In this document: positions 26,383-34,452 of the stretch, in pieces
Layout of the letters: the number at the start of each line of letters is the position of its first letter
Position numbering within the stretch: the first letter of the stretch is position 1
DNA from: Firmicutes bacterium UBA2116
GTDB taxonomy: Bacteria; Bacillota; Clostridia; Tissierellales; Sedimentibacteraceae
Direction of reading: 5' to 3'
DNA length: 64,000 nucleotides
Assembly (NCBI GenBank): GCA_002331025.1
Contig: DCYG01000033.1
Coordinates: forward strand, 60,277 to 124,276
Notes under the pieces: generated by a model
Databases searched by the model: none
What the model was told of the DNA's origin: nothing
Seen by the model: only the letters and a program-made list of their open reading frames with translations
Program-made: the position numbers and the translations under genes

Positions 26383-27764
26383 TGACAGGCTTATTTAAAA
26401 TTCTGATTGTGGATGATGATGCTGATTACAGAGAAACATACAGGATGCTATTAGTCAAGAAAGGGTATATAATTGCTGTTGCAGCTTCTGCTGAAGAAGC
26501 ATATAAGTTAATGGACAAGGAATTTTATCCGTTAATTATCAGTGACATTATGATGCCCGGAGTTAGTGGTGTTGAATTTTTAAAGGAAGTAAAGGATAAG
26601 TATAATAAAAGTGTAGAAGTAATAATGGTTACAGGATACGGAAGTGTAGAAACCGCTGTGCAAACTATGAAATTAGGTGCATTTGGATATTTCATTAAAA
26701 GTCATAATCCGGAAGAGTTGATACTGGAAATAGAAAAGGTGCATAAAATATTTTCACTCCAGAATGTTAATGAAATTAATAAAAACAGCAAGAAAAGCCG
26801 ATATCTTTATACCAGCAAGAATAAACAGATGCAAAGAGTTTATGAAATGGTGGAACAGGTTGCACAAAGTAATTCAAATGTGTTGATAACGGGAGAATCA
26901 GGAGTAGGAAAGGAAATAATCGCTAACATGATTCACGATAAAAGCAGCAGATCAAATAAGCCGTTTATTCCGATAAATTGCGGATACTTTTCTACCGGTT
27001 TAATAGAGTCGGAGCTTTTCGGACACGAAAAGGGTGCATTTACAGGAGCTACTATAAGAAGAATCGGGCATCTTGAGGAAGCTAACGAGGGTACGGTTTT
27101 TTTAGATGAGATAGGTGATATGGAAGAAGGAACTCAGGTAAAACTGCTTAGGGTTCTGGAAACAAGACAGATAGAGCGTATTGGTTCTAATAAGCTTATA
27201 GATGTTGACTTCAGATTAGTATCTGCCACAAATAAAGATTTAGTGAAAGCTGTTGCAGACGGTAAATTCCGTGAAGATTTATTTTTTAGAATTAATACTA
27301 TAGAAATTAATATTCCTCCATTAAGGCAAAGGAAAGAAGATATTGAAGATTTAATATATTTTCTATTAAAAAGATACAGTAAAGAAATGGGTAAGGGTAT
27401 TGTTGATATAGATGAAAACACAAAACAACAGTTATTAAACTATAATTATCCCGGTAATATCAGAGAGTTGAAAAATATTATTGAAAGGCTGGTCGTATTA
27501 TCAAGAGGGAACATATTAAAGGATGAATTGTTTAAAAGCTCAAAATTATTAAACAATGACACAGAGGAGAAAGAAACCAATAATAAATTAAGCAGCTATA
27601 AAGAAGCTAAAAAGAATTTTGAAATTGAATATATCAAAGAGGTGTTAAAAAGCTGCAACAATAATATTACACATGCCGCTAGGCAAATGGATATCAGCAG
27701 AAGACAACTTTTCAATAAAATAGTTGAATATGACCTTAAAGAGTATTCTAATGATACAAATTAA
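26382..27764 (+). CDS. NtrC-family sigma-54 response regulator
   Basis: A 460-residue three-domain regulator. The receiver has VDDDAD and phospho-acceptor Asp55 in ISDIMMPG. The AAA+ domain has Walker A GESGVGKE, the sigma-54 contact loop GAFTGA and Walker B TVFLDEIGD. The C-terminal Fis-type HTH has THAARQMDISRRQLFNKI. The ATG at 26382 follows AAGGAAG and overlaps the kinase stop (TGATG), so the two are co-expressed. The next gene downstream has a strong sigma-54 promoter, making nhaC-ortAB its likely target. Confidence 0.92.
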   Translation: MTGLFKILIVDDDADYRETYRMLLVKKGYIIAVAASAEEAYKLMDKEFYPLIISDIMMPGVSGVEFLKEVKDKYNKSVEVIMVTGYGSVETAVQTMKLGAFGYFIKSHNPEELILEIEKVHKIFSLQNVNEINKNSKKSRYLYTSKNKQMQRVYEMVEQVAQSNSNVLITGESGVGKEIIANMIHDKSSRSNKPFIPINCGYFSTGLIESELFGHEKGAFTGATIRRIGHLEEANEGTVFLDEIGDMEEGTQVKLLRVLETRQIERIGSNKLIDVDFRLVSATNKDLVKAVADGKFREDLFFRINTIEINIPPLRQRKEDIEDLIYFLLKRYSKEMGKGIVDIDENTKQQLLNYNYPGNIRELKNIIERLVVLSRGNILKDELFKSSKLLNNDTEEKETNNKLSSYKEAKKNFEIEYIKEVLKSCNNNITHAARQMDISRRQLFNKIVEYDLKEYSNDTN

Positions 27765-27772
27765 TAGATAGG

Positions 27773-27829
27773 AAAAAAAGTGCTATGAAAAATATTTCCA
27801 TGCGAAAGTATTTTCCAAGCGCTTTTTTT
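27773..27829 (+). terminator. Terminator of the two-component operon enclosing tandem activator sites
   Basis: An A7-GTGC arm (27773-27783) pairs with GCGC-T7 (27819-27829) to form an intrinsic terminator with a 35-nt loop. The loop contains the tandem GAAA-N4-TTTC sites, so the same bases may serve two purposes. Confidence 0.6.
27787..27820. promoter_or_regulatory. Tandem putative enhancer sites for the NtrC-type regulator
   Basis: Two dyads GAAA-N4-TTTC (27787-27798 and 27804-27815), each followed by CCA-W-GC, repeat with centres 17 bp apart. They lie 55-90 bp upstream of the sigma-54 promoter, the usual place for activator binding. The protein that binds them is inferred. Confidence 0.5.
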
Positions 27830-27870
27830 ATTTTATTGGCTTCATATCAACATTATAGCAAACAATTATA

Positions 27871-27886
27871 TTGGCATGGCTTTTGC
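27871..27886 (+). promoter_or_regulatory. Sigma-54 promoter of nhaC-ortAB
   Basis: TTGGCATGGCTTTTGC carries the -24 GG and -12 GC elements 12 bp apart and matches TTGGCACG-N4-TTGCA with one change. It lies about 45 bp upstream of the antiporter start. Confidence 0.85.
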
Positions 27887-27929
27887 ATATATTGTAGTAT
27901 CTTTTAAAAATTATTATATGGAGGATTAT

Positions 27930-29363
27930 ATGGAAATTAATCAAAAGAAATTGGAATTTTACGGTGGTGAATGGATATCATTTATTCCATTCCTTGTATT
28001 CTTGGTATTAATAATCACAACTACATTCAAGTTTGGATCAATTTCGGATGGAGCTTTGTGGATACCTGCATTTATGGCAATTATAGTAGGGTTTTTCTTT
28101 GCAAAGAATAAAAAAGATTACTCAAATACTATAATTGAAGGTATGGCAAGTAAGGAAGCTTTAATTCCGGTTGTATGCTGGTTATTTGCCGGTGTTTTCT
28201 CAAGAATATTGAGAGATTCAGGTTTAGCTTTAGGTATAGCTGGTATTGCGGCTAATATGGGAGTGGGAAGCACGGCATTTACCATTATATCATTTATTGC
28301 ATGTGCAATATTTGCATCTGCAACTGGTACAGGCTTTGGTACCATCGCAACAGGAATGGGAGTTTTATATCCTGCGGCAGTTGCTCTAGGAGCATATCCG
28401 CCATTGGTTGCGGGAGCAATTATTTCAGGCGGAGCCTTTGGAGATAACTTAGCACCGGTTTCGGATACAACTATATGCTCAGCCACTTCACAAGGGGTAG
28501 ATGTACCGGGTGTTGTTCGTTCAAGACTAAAATATGCAATTACGGCTGGAATTATAACAATAGTTTGTATTTTGATATTTGGACCTGCCAATGCAACTTC
28601 CGGCTCTTCTGTAGGTGCAATAGAGTACAATCCAAATACATTATTCATGTTTATACCTGTTATAGTTACTATAATTGTAGCAGTAAAAACAGGAGACATA
28701 ATTATAGCTACTATCATCGGATCGGTAGTTGGAGTTATTACAGGTGTAACTGTAGGTTTGTTTGATTTTGTACAAATTGATGTTATTAATGCTGCTAAAC
28801 CTGCAATATTCAGCGTTTATGGTGAAGGTCTTGACCGTACAATCGGCGGAGTTATACAAACAGGTTTAAGTAGTATGATTCAGGTTATTCTCTTAGCTTT
28901 ATTGCTTTTCGGTTCAATAGCAATAATGAGAAACGGTCAAGGAGATGTTAAACTATTAAATGCGCTGAACAAAGTTACAGACACCAGAGTCGGCGCTGAA
29001 ATAACAATTTCTGTAATGATAATTACACTTTCAGCATTGATGGGATTAAATGCTCCTGCGATATTGGCAGTTGGTGCTTCGTTCGCTAAACCATTAGGAC
29101 AAAAACATGGCATAAGTCCATACAGAGTTGCAAACTTAATGGATGCACAATCAAATACATTCGTTTATAGTCTGCCTTGGACTCCTGCTATTATATATAC
29201 ATTAGGGTTTGCAGCAGATAGTTCTGCTCCGCTAGGTGCTTTAGATATAGCACCGTTTGTATTCTATGCTTATGCTATGTTGGTTGTTATGTTCGCAACT
29301 ATATTCCTTGGTATTGGACAAAATGACAATATGGATAAAATAAAGAAAGTAAAAAATGTATAA
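27930..29363 (+). CDS. NhaC-family Na+/H+ antiporter (amino-acid operon type)
   Basis: A 477-residue protein with about 11 membrane segments and the NhaC-family motif GDNLAPVSDTTICSA. The family exchanges Na+ for H+, and some members exchange organic acids or amino acids. The ATG at 27930 follows GGAGGA; an in-frame ATG at 27876 is rejected because it lies inside the sigma-54 promoter. Sharing a sigma-54 unit with ortAB suggests it imports the amino-acid substrate or balances ions during its fermentation. The exact solute is unknown. Confidence 0.85.
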   Translation: MEINQKKLEFYGGEWISFIPFLVFLVLIITTTFKFGSISDGALWIPAFMAIIVGFFFAKNKKDYSNTIIEGMASKEALIPVVCWLFAGVFSRILRDSGLALGIAGIAANMGVGSTAFTIISFIACAIFASATGTGFGTIATGMGVLYPAAVALGAYPPLVAGAIISGGAFGDNLAPVSDTTICSATSQGVDVPGVVRSRLKYAITAGIITIVCILIFGPANATSGSSVGAIEYNPNTLFMFIPVIVTIIVAVKTGDIIIATIIGSVVGVITGVTVGLFDFVQIDVINAAKPAIFSVYGEGLDRTIGGVIQTGLSSMIQVILLALLLFGSIAIMRNGQGDVKLLNALNKVTDTRVGAEITISVMIITLSALMGLNAPAILAVGASFAKPLGQKHGISPYRVANLMDAQSNTFVYSLPWTPAIIYTLGFAADSSAPLGALDIAPFVFYAYAMLVVMFATIFLGIGQNDNMDKIKKVKNV

Positions 29364-29378
29364 CAATTATTGATAATA

Positions 29379-29409
29379 ACAAGCATATGCAAACACATAT
29401 GCTTGTTTG
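29379..29409 (+). terminator. Hairpin between nhaC and ortA
   Basis: ACAAGCATATG (29379-29389) pairs perfectly with CATATGCTTGT (29396-29406), followed by only TTGA. With such a weak T-tract it is more likely a partial terminator or an mRNA-stabilising hairpin setting the ratio of antiporter to thiolase. Confidence 0.55.
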
Positions 29410-29436
29410 ATTAAAATATATAAAGGAAGTGTAGAA

Positions 29437-29742
29437 ATGATAAAAAAAGGTGAATGGGTACTAATACACAGAAATGTTTTAGAGCCATCGCAAAGAGCAC
29501 CACAAGTACCGGAGGATACAAAACAAGTACCGCTTGAAATGTGGATAAAAGGATATTTGCAGGAAGATGCAAATATAGGAGACGAAGTAACAGTATTAAC
29601 CAGAACCAAAAGAATAGAAAAAGGCACACTATTAGAAGACAATCCATATTACAAGCATGACTTTGGAAAATTTGTTCCTGAATTAATACAAATCAGTGAC
29701 CAGGTAAAAGAAATATTATTCGGAGGTGCTGATAATGAGTAA
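29437..29742 (+). CDS. ortA: 2-amino-4-oxopentanoate thiolase, alpha subunit OrtA
   Basis: A 101-residue protein with the OrtA pattern: KKGEWVLIHRNVLEPSQRAPQVP, then PLEMWIKGYL and a terminal region rich in Leu and Ile. With OrtB it cleaves 2-amino-4-oxopentanoate with CoA to acetyl-CoA and alanine, the last step of anaerobic ornithine oxidation. The ATG at 29437 follows AAGGAAG. The stop overlaps the ortB start by 8 bp. The codons end in A far more than in neighbouring genes. The other ornithine genes (aminomutase, 2,4-diaminopentanoate dehydrogenase) are not in the window. Confidence 0.9.
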   Translation: MIKKGEWVLIHRNVLEPSQRAPQVPEDTKQVPLEMWIKGYLQEDANIGDEVTVLTRTKRIEKGTLLEDNPYYKHDFGKFVPELIQISDQVKEILFGGADNE

Positions 29743-31135
29743 AGATATGAGCTATTCAGGAGTAATGAGCAGAAGACCCGAAATAATGAAGCAGGCAGCC
29801 GGAGTAGATTTCTCCCTGTTCGAAAGCGGTTCAATATCATTCGATTACGAAAGAATGATGAGAGAAGCAGGCTTCAGTATCGAAGAAATACAAAAAATTC
29901 AGTTATCACACGGAGTAGGCAACACACCGATACTGGAACTGAGAAACCTGACAGAATTAGCAAGAAAATGTGCACCAAAAGGAAAAGGCGCAAGAATATT
30001 CATAAAAGACGAAGCAGCAAATGCATCAGGAAGCTTTAAAGCAAGAAGAGCGTCAACAGCAGTATATCAGGCAAAAAAACTTGGCTACAAGGGAGTAGTT
30101 ACGGCCACAAGCGGAAACTACGGAGCAGCAGTAGCATCACAAGCAGCAATGTACGGCTTAAAGTGCATAGTAGTCCAAGAATGCTATGATTCAAAAGGAA
30201 AAGGACAGCCCGAAATAATAGAAAAAGCAAGAAAATGCGAAGCATTAGGAGCAGAAGTAGTACAGCTGTCAGTAGGACCCGAGTTATTCTATTTATTCCT
30301 GACAATATTAGAGCAGACAGGATATTTCAATGCATCACTATACACACCATTTGCAATAGCAGGAGTAGAAACATTAGGATACGAAATAGCAATGCAGTTC
30401 AGAGAAAAATACGGAAAAGATCCCGAAGTAGTATTGGCGACAAACGCAGGCGGAGGAAACCTTACAGGAACAGCAAGAGGGCTGAAAAAAGCAGGAGCAG
30501 AATCAAAGATAGTGGCAGCAAGCGTAGATTTATCAGGACTGCATATGGCTGCAGACACACAATTTAACAGAAAATCCTTTACGACAGGACATACCGGATT
30601 CGGAATGCCGTTTACAACATGGCCTGACAGATCAGACGTACCGAGGTCAGCAGCAAGACCATTGCGATATATGGACAGATACCTGACGATCCGCCAAGGA
30701 GAAGTATTCTATATAACAGAAGCATTAGCAAGCTTAGAAGGATTAGAAAAAGGACCGGCAGGCAACACAGCATTAACAGCAGCGTTCTCATTAGCACAAG
30801 AAATGAATCAGGATGAAATGATAGTAGTACAAGAAACAGAATACACAGGAGCAGGAAAACACATACAACCACAGCTGTCATTTGCGAGAGAAAACGGGAT
30901 AGAAATAAAATTCGGAGATCCAAAAGAAGAAGTACCCGGAAAGAACATCATACTTCCGTCACATCCATCCATGATAAAAGCACAGGATGCAGACCTGGAG
31001 CATATGAGAAAATCACTTATAAAAAATGCAATAACAACATACAATGTGACACCAAACGATGCCGACATAGAGTTTTTGGCAGAAGAAACAAAGACAGATG
31101 TTGAGTTTGTAAAAAATGTTTTGAAATCCCTATAA
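29735..31135 (+). CDS. ortB: 2-amino-4-oxopentanoate thiolase, beta subunit OrtB (PLP)
   Basis: A 466-residue fold-type II PLP enzyme related to threonine synthase. Conserved stretches include GVGNTPILELRNLTELARKC, the PLP-lysine motif ASGSFKARRAS, ATSGNYGAAVASQAA, NAGGGNLTGTARG, FGMPFTTWPDRSDVPRSA and TEYTGAGKHIQPQL. It forms the thiolase with OrtA and gives acetyl-CoA plus alanine. The ATG at 29735 follows GGAGGTGCTGATA. Strong preference for A-ending codons (GCA, ACA, GGA, AGA, ATA) leaves long stop-free shadows on other frames and suggests high expression or separate ancestry. Confidence 0.93.
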   Translation: MSKDMSYSGVMSRRPEIMKQAAGVDFSLFESGSISFDYERMMREAGFSIEEIQKIQLSHGVGNTPILELRNLTELARKCAPKGKGARIFIKDEAANASGSFKARRASTAVYQAKKLGYKGVVTATSGNYGAAVASQAAMYGLKCIVVQECYDSKGKGQPEIIEKARKCEALGAEVVQLSVGPELFYLFLTILEQTGYFNASLYTPFAIAGVETLGYEIAMQFREKYGKDPEVVLATNAGGGNLTGTARGLKKAGAESKIVAASVDLSGLHMAADTQFNRKSFTTGHTGFGMPFTTWPDRSDVPRSAARPLRYMDRYLTIRQGEVFYITEALASLEGLEKGPAGNTALTAAFSLAQEMNQDEMIVVQETEYTGAGKHIQPQLSFARENGIEIKFGDPKEEVPGKNIILPSHPSMIKAQDADLEHMRKSLIKNAITTYNVTPNDADIEFLAEETKTDVEFVKNVLKSL

Positions 31136-31234
31136 TAGAGAGATTGATGTTGATGTCGTTGAGTGAAAATACTAAAATTACAGATAAAGAAATAATAGAA
31201 TAGGAAAAACGCATAATCAATAGAATTATTTGAA

Positions 31235-31279
31235 CATCACAGGATTTAATTTAATAATCCTGTGATGTTTGTTTTTTTC
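31235..31279 (+). terminator. Strong intrinsic terminator after ortB
   Basis: CATCACAGGATT (31235-31246) pairs perfectly with AATCCTGTGATG (31256-31267) and is followed by TTTGTTTTTTT. Confidence 0.9.
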
Positions 31280-31325
31280 TTAATAATATGACGGAACCAA
31301 ATTTTTTAGATAGAAAAATAAAATG

Positions 31326-31353
31326 TTGACAAAGTTATAAAAAGTGATATCAT
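31326..31353 (+). promoter_or_regulatory. Sigma-A promoter of the RpiR/peptide operon
   Basis: TTGACA (31326-31331) and TATCAT (31348-31353) with a 16-bp spacer, about 75 bp upstream of the rpiR-type gene. Confidence 0.65.
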
Positions 31354-31382
31354 TAAATATGAAATATTTAATACAATACAAA

Positions 31383-31410
31383 ACAATATGAATTATTTAA
31401 TTCATATTGT
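31383..31410. promoter_or_regulatory. Palindromic operator in the RpiR gene leader
   Basis: A 28-bp dyad with 13-bp perfect arms (ACAATATGAATTA and its complement) around TT. A poorer half-copy (ATATGAAATATTTAATA) lies just upstream near 31358-31374. The position just downstream of the promoter suits autorepression by the RpiR-type regulator. Confidence 0.65.
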
Positions 31411-31426
31411 GAAGAAGAGGTGTTTG

Positions 31427-32269
31427 ATGAATTTTATTAATCTGGTAAAAGACAAGTTTGAATCATTGTCAAAGTCACATAAGAAGATAGCGAAATACAT
31501 AATAGATAATTTTGAACAGGTCATATTTGATACGGCTTCTGAGCTTAGCAAAAAGGTTTCAGTCAGCGAGGTAACAGTAATAAGATTTGCATATGCACTA
31601 GGCTTCGAAAGTTTTTCACATATGCGCAAGGCGATGGAGAAAAGTGTGATTGATAATTCTGAGATTTTAGATACGAGTATCGGAAAAGGTTTTTTAACGA
31701 ACGGGCTATCTGATATGGAAATTGATGAGCACATACGCAAGCAGACATTACAGCTTGCTAAATCATATCAAAATATTGATTTTGAGGAATTCAAAAAGAT
31801 TTGTGAAATTTTGATGAGTAAGAAAAGAATCCTGATAATAGGCTTTATGGATTCCTTTGGTACTGCATCTGAATTACTGCATCTTTTTGACAGTATACGA
31901 AGCCGAGTATATTTTTCAAAGCTCATGTATGAGAACTCATATACATTTGAGGATATAGATGAAGATTCTGCAACCATTGTGGTATCCTTCGCACCACACT
32001 ATAAATATACGAAAGAGCAGGCTGAAACGGTCAAGAGAAACGGAAGCACAATTATTACCATAACAGACAGCTTTATCAATCCCTTTAAGGATTTGTCGGA
32101 TTATTCTATGATATTTAATTTAAGGAGAAATGAACAGATGGGAGTAATAGACACCTCACCTGTTACCAGCTTTATCTTTTTCATGATGAACTATTTATAT
32201 GATAATTATAAGGATAAAATTGATGATTTTAAAATAAGTAAAAAGCCATATGAAGAATATATAGATTGA
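31427..32269 (+). CDS. RpiR-family transcriptional regulator (HTH plus SIS)
   Basis: A 280-residue regulator. The N-terminal HTH_6 domain (FESLSKSHKKIAKYI to ASELSKKVSVSEVTVIRFAYALGF, residues about 10-75) is followed by a SIS domain (about 115-260, with ILIIGFMDSFGTASELL). SIS domains usually bind phosphosugars, but RpiR proteins also control amino-acid and peptide genes. The ATG at 31427 follows AAGAGGTG; an upstream in-frame start at 31388 lies within the operator and is rejected. It heads a same-strand run of peptide-use genes and probably represses them. The ligand is unknown. Confidence 0.88.
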   Translation: MNFINLVKDKFESLSKSHKKIAKYIIDNFEQVIFDTASELSKKVSVSEVTVIRFAYALGFESFSHMRKAMEKSVIDNSEILDTSIGKGFLTNGLSDMEIDEHIRKQTLQLAKSYQNIDFEEFKKICEILMSKKRILIIGFMDSFGTASELLHLFDSIRSRVYFSKLMYENSYTFEDIDEDSATIVVSFAPHYKYTKEQAETVKRNGSTIITITDSFINPFKDLSDYSMIFNLRRNEQMGVIDTSPVTSFIFFMMNYLYDNYKDKIDDFKISKKPYEEYID

Positions 32270-32287
32270 CAAAAGGAGTTGATTGAG

Positions 32288-33922
32288 ATTAAAGAGAAAA
32301 TTTTAAGTATTTTAAAGGAAACCGTTTCTATTGACAGCTTTTCTGCAACAGAAAACGAAAATAGAGTATCCGAGTATTTATATGATTATATGAAAAGCAT
32401 GAAATACTTTGAGGATAATCCAAATCTGTTCGGCAACTTCAAAATTGAGGATGATTATCTTGGCAGAAGGATTTCATATGGAATGGTAAGGGGTAAATCC
32501 AATAAGACAGTTGTTCTCATGAATCATCATGATGTAGTGGGCATTGATGATTATGGCAGCATAAAGGATTATGCGTTTGATATTGAAAAGCTTCCTGAAA
32601 AAATTAAGGAAATTAATATCAATACTGAAGCACTGGAGGATTTGAATTCAGGTGAATGGATTTTTGGCAGAGGTGCGGCAGATATGAAAGGCGGACTGGC
32701 AATACAGCTTGCATATTTGGAAAGATACTCTGAGACAGAAGAAAAAGAAGGTAATATTCTTTTTATTTCGGTTCCGGATGAGGAATCCTATTCTGCCGGT
32801 ATGCGCGGTGCAGTTAAGCTGTTGGGCAGGCTGAAAGAGGAATTTGAGCTGGAATATTCTTTTTTAATAGACTGTGAACCTAATTTCAAAGTTAACGGCA
32901 AGCACGTTGTTTCTTTAGGTACAGCCGGAAAATGTATGCCTGTAATATTAGCACAGGGACAGAAATCTCACATATGCAGATGCTTTGACGGCCTGAATCC
33001 AATCGGGGTTCTGGGAGAGATTTTTTCAAGGACTGAGCTTTCTCTGGAATTCAGTGATGAGCTTGACGGGGAAATTACTGTTCCTCCCACATGGAATTAT
33101 TTTAAGGATATGAAGGTTGAGTACGATGTTTCAATACCTATCAGAGCATGTGGATATTTCAGCGTAATAAGCTTTTACACATCACCTGATGAAATACTTG
33201 AAAAGCTTAAAAGAATTTCGAATGACTCTTTCAAAGCTTACGTAAATAAAATGAAAATGATATACAGCGAATATAAGTGCAGGAACATGCATTGTTCGGA
33301 ACGGGAAATTGAGTTCAAGCCTGAAGTGCTGCCCTTTGAAGAGCTTATGAATATTGCTTCTGAAAAGGATAAAGAGGGATTCGGCAGATTTTACGGAAAA
33401 CTGTATGATGAAATTTCAGAAAAAATAGTTAAAAATGAAATAAATTATCCTCAGGCAACAATTAGGATAATGGATGAAGTGCTGAATTTCACCGGTATAA
33501 GCTATCCTGTCATAGTGTTGGGATTTGCTCCTCCGTATTATCCGGCGCTCAACAGCAGAAAAATCAGTGGTAAGGGGCATATAATCGACGAGTGCTATAA
33601 TTTGATAAGAGATTACTCCCATGATAATTTCAATTATGATTTAAGCTATGAAAATTATACCGTAGGGCTCTCTGACTGCAGCTACTGTGCTGTTGACAGA
33701 GCGTTTGACTATGACAGCTTTTCTCTCAACACACCCATGTGGGGCAAATTATATTCTATAGATTTTGAAGGCATAGAAAAACTTAATATACCTTCGATTA
33801 TATTCGGTCCGTGGAGCAAGGATTATCATCAGGCAACAGAGAGAGTAAATAGAGAAAGTCTGACTGTTATTGTGCCAAAATTGATTGATGAAATAGTAAA
33901 TTATATATTTAAAAACAAATAA
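32288..33922 (+). CDS. RocB-like M20 metallopeptidase/deacylase
   Basis: A protein of about 544 residues of the M20/M25/M40 family, closest in layout to RocB of arginine use. Zinc-ligand motifs are VVLMNHHDVVG (His, Asp), FGRGAADMKGG (Asp) and SVPDEESYSAG (Glu-Glu). The start is unusual: the ribosome site AAAGGAG (32272-32278) is followed directly by TTG 32279 with no spacing, while ATT 32288 has ideal 9-base spacing. There is no in-frame ATG until about 32391, well inside the domain. I give 32288, and 32279 is the alternative. RocB-type enzymes are thought to remove acyl or peptide groups from amino acids. It starts about 10 bp after the RpiR gene. Confidence 0.75.
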   Translation: MKEKILSILKETVSIDSFSATENENRVSEYLYDYMKSMKYFEDNPNLFGNFKIEDDYLGRRISYGMVRGKSNKTVVLMNHHDVVGIDDYGSIKDYAFDIEKLPEKIKEININTEALEDLNSGEWIFGRGAADMKGGLAIQLAYLERYSETEEKEGNILFISVPDEESYSAGMRGAVKLLGRLKEEFELEYSFLIDCEPNFKVNGKHVVSLGTAGKCMPVILAQGQKSHICRCFDGLNPIGVLGEIFSRTELSLEFSDELDGEITVPPTWNYFKDMKVEYDVSIPIRACGYFSVISFYTSPDEILEKLKRISNDSFKAYVNKMKMIYSEYKCRNMHCSEREIEFKPEVLPFEELMNIASEKDKEGFGRFYGKLYDEISEKIVKNEINYPQATIRIMDEVLNFTGISYPVIVLGFAPPYYPALNSRKISGKGHIIDECYNLIRDYSHDNFNYDLSYENYTVGLSDCSYCAVDRAFDYDSFSLNTPMWGKLYSIDFEGIEKLNIPSIIFGPWSKDYHQATERVNRESLTVIVPKLIDEIVNYIFKNK

Positions 33923-33942
33923 TATTCAAATGGAGGTCAACT

Positions 33943-34413
33943 ATGTTTAAAGCTATGAGAAGGAAAGACAGGCAGCTTTCGGATGATGAAAGCCGCAGAA
34001 TTTTAGAGCAGGGCGAATATGGTGTGATAGGAACAATCGGAACAAACGGATACCCGTGTTCGACGCCTCTGAATTATGTGCTTGAAGATGATAATATTTA
34101 TGTTCACTTTTTTATAAAAGGAGGAAACATACGCGAAAGTATCACTGTCAATGATAAGGTTGCATTTACCTATGTTGGAAAAACAAAAGTGCTTGAAGAT
34201 GAATTTGTAACAAACTATGAAAGTGTAATGGTTTTTGGCAAAGCGGAAATAGTTGATGACGAAGAAAAAAGACATGCGCTGGTATTAATTGTGGAGAAGT
34301 ATTCTCCAAACTTTAAAAAGCAGGGATTGGAGCACATCGAGGAAGATTTTGACAAGGCGTGCGTTGTAAAAATAGTAATCGAACATATAACGGGAAAGGC
34401 AAGAAGAGGCTGA
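33943..34413 (+). CDS. Pyridoxamine-5-phosphate-oxidase-like flavin protein (NimA-related)
   Basis: A 156-residue split-barrel protein. Features are MRRKDRQLSDDESRRILEQGEYGVIGTIG, then GYPCSTPLNYV, IYVHFFIKGGN and VAFTYVG, typical of the PNPOx-like/NimA group that bind FMN or F420. Members reduce nitro compounds or act in cofactor metabolism; the role here is unknown. The ATG at 33943 follows ATGGAGGTCAACT. It lies 20 bp after the M20 gene and 39 bp before the transporter, so it is in the operon. Confidence 0.82.
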   Translation: MFKAMRRKDRQLSDDESRRILEQGEYGVIGTIGTNGYPCSTPLNYVLEDDNIYVHFFIKGGNIRESITVNDKVAFTYVGKTKVLEDEFVTNYESVMVFGKAEIVDDEEKRHALVLIVEKYSPNFKKQGLEHIEEDFDKACVVKIVIEHITGKARRG

Positions 34414-34452
34414 TGTAAGTTGACCGGCTGAATACTTATAAGGAGCAGAATA

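Noticed and set aside
27876..27929. Upstream ATG at 27876 as the start of the nhaC gene
   Set aside because: It lies inside the sigma-54 promoter, before the transcription start, and lacks a ribosome site; the ATG at 27930 has GGAGGA.
28118..31068. Long minus-strand frames opposite nhaC and ortB
   Set aside because: They follow from the strong codon bias of the genes on the plus strand and have no family resemblance.
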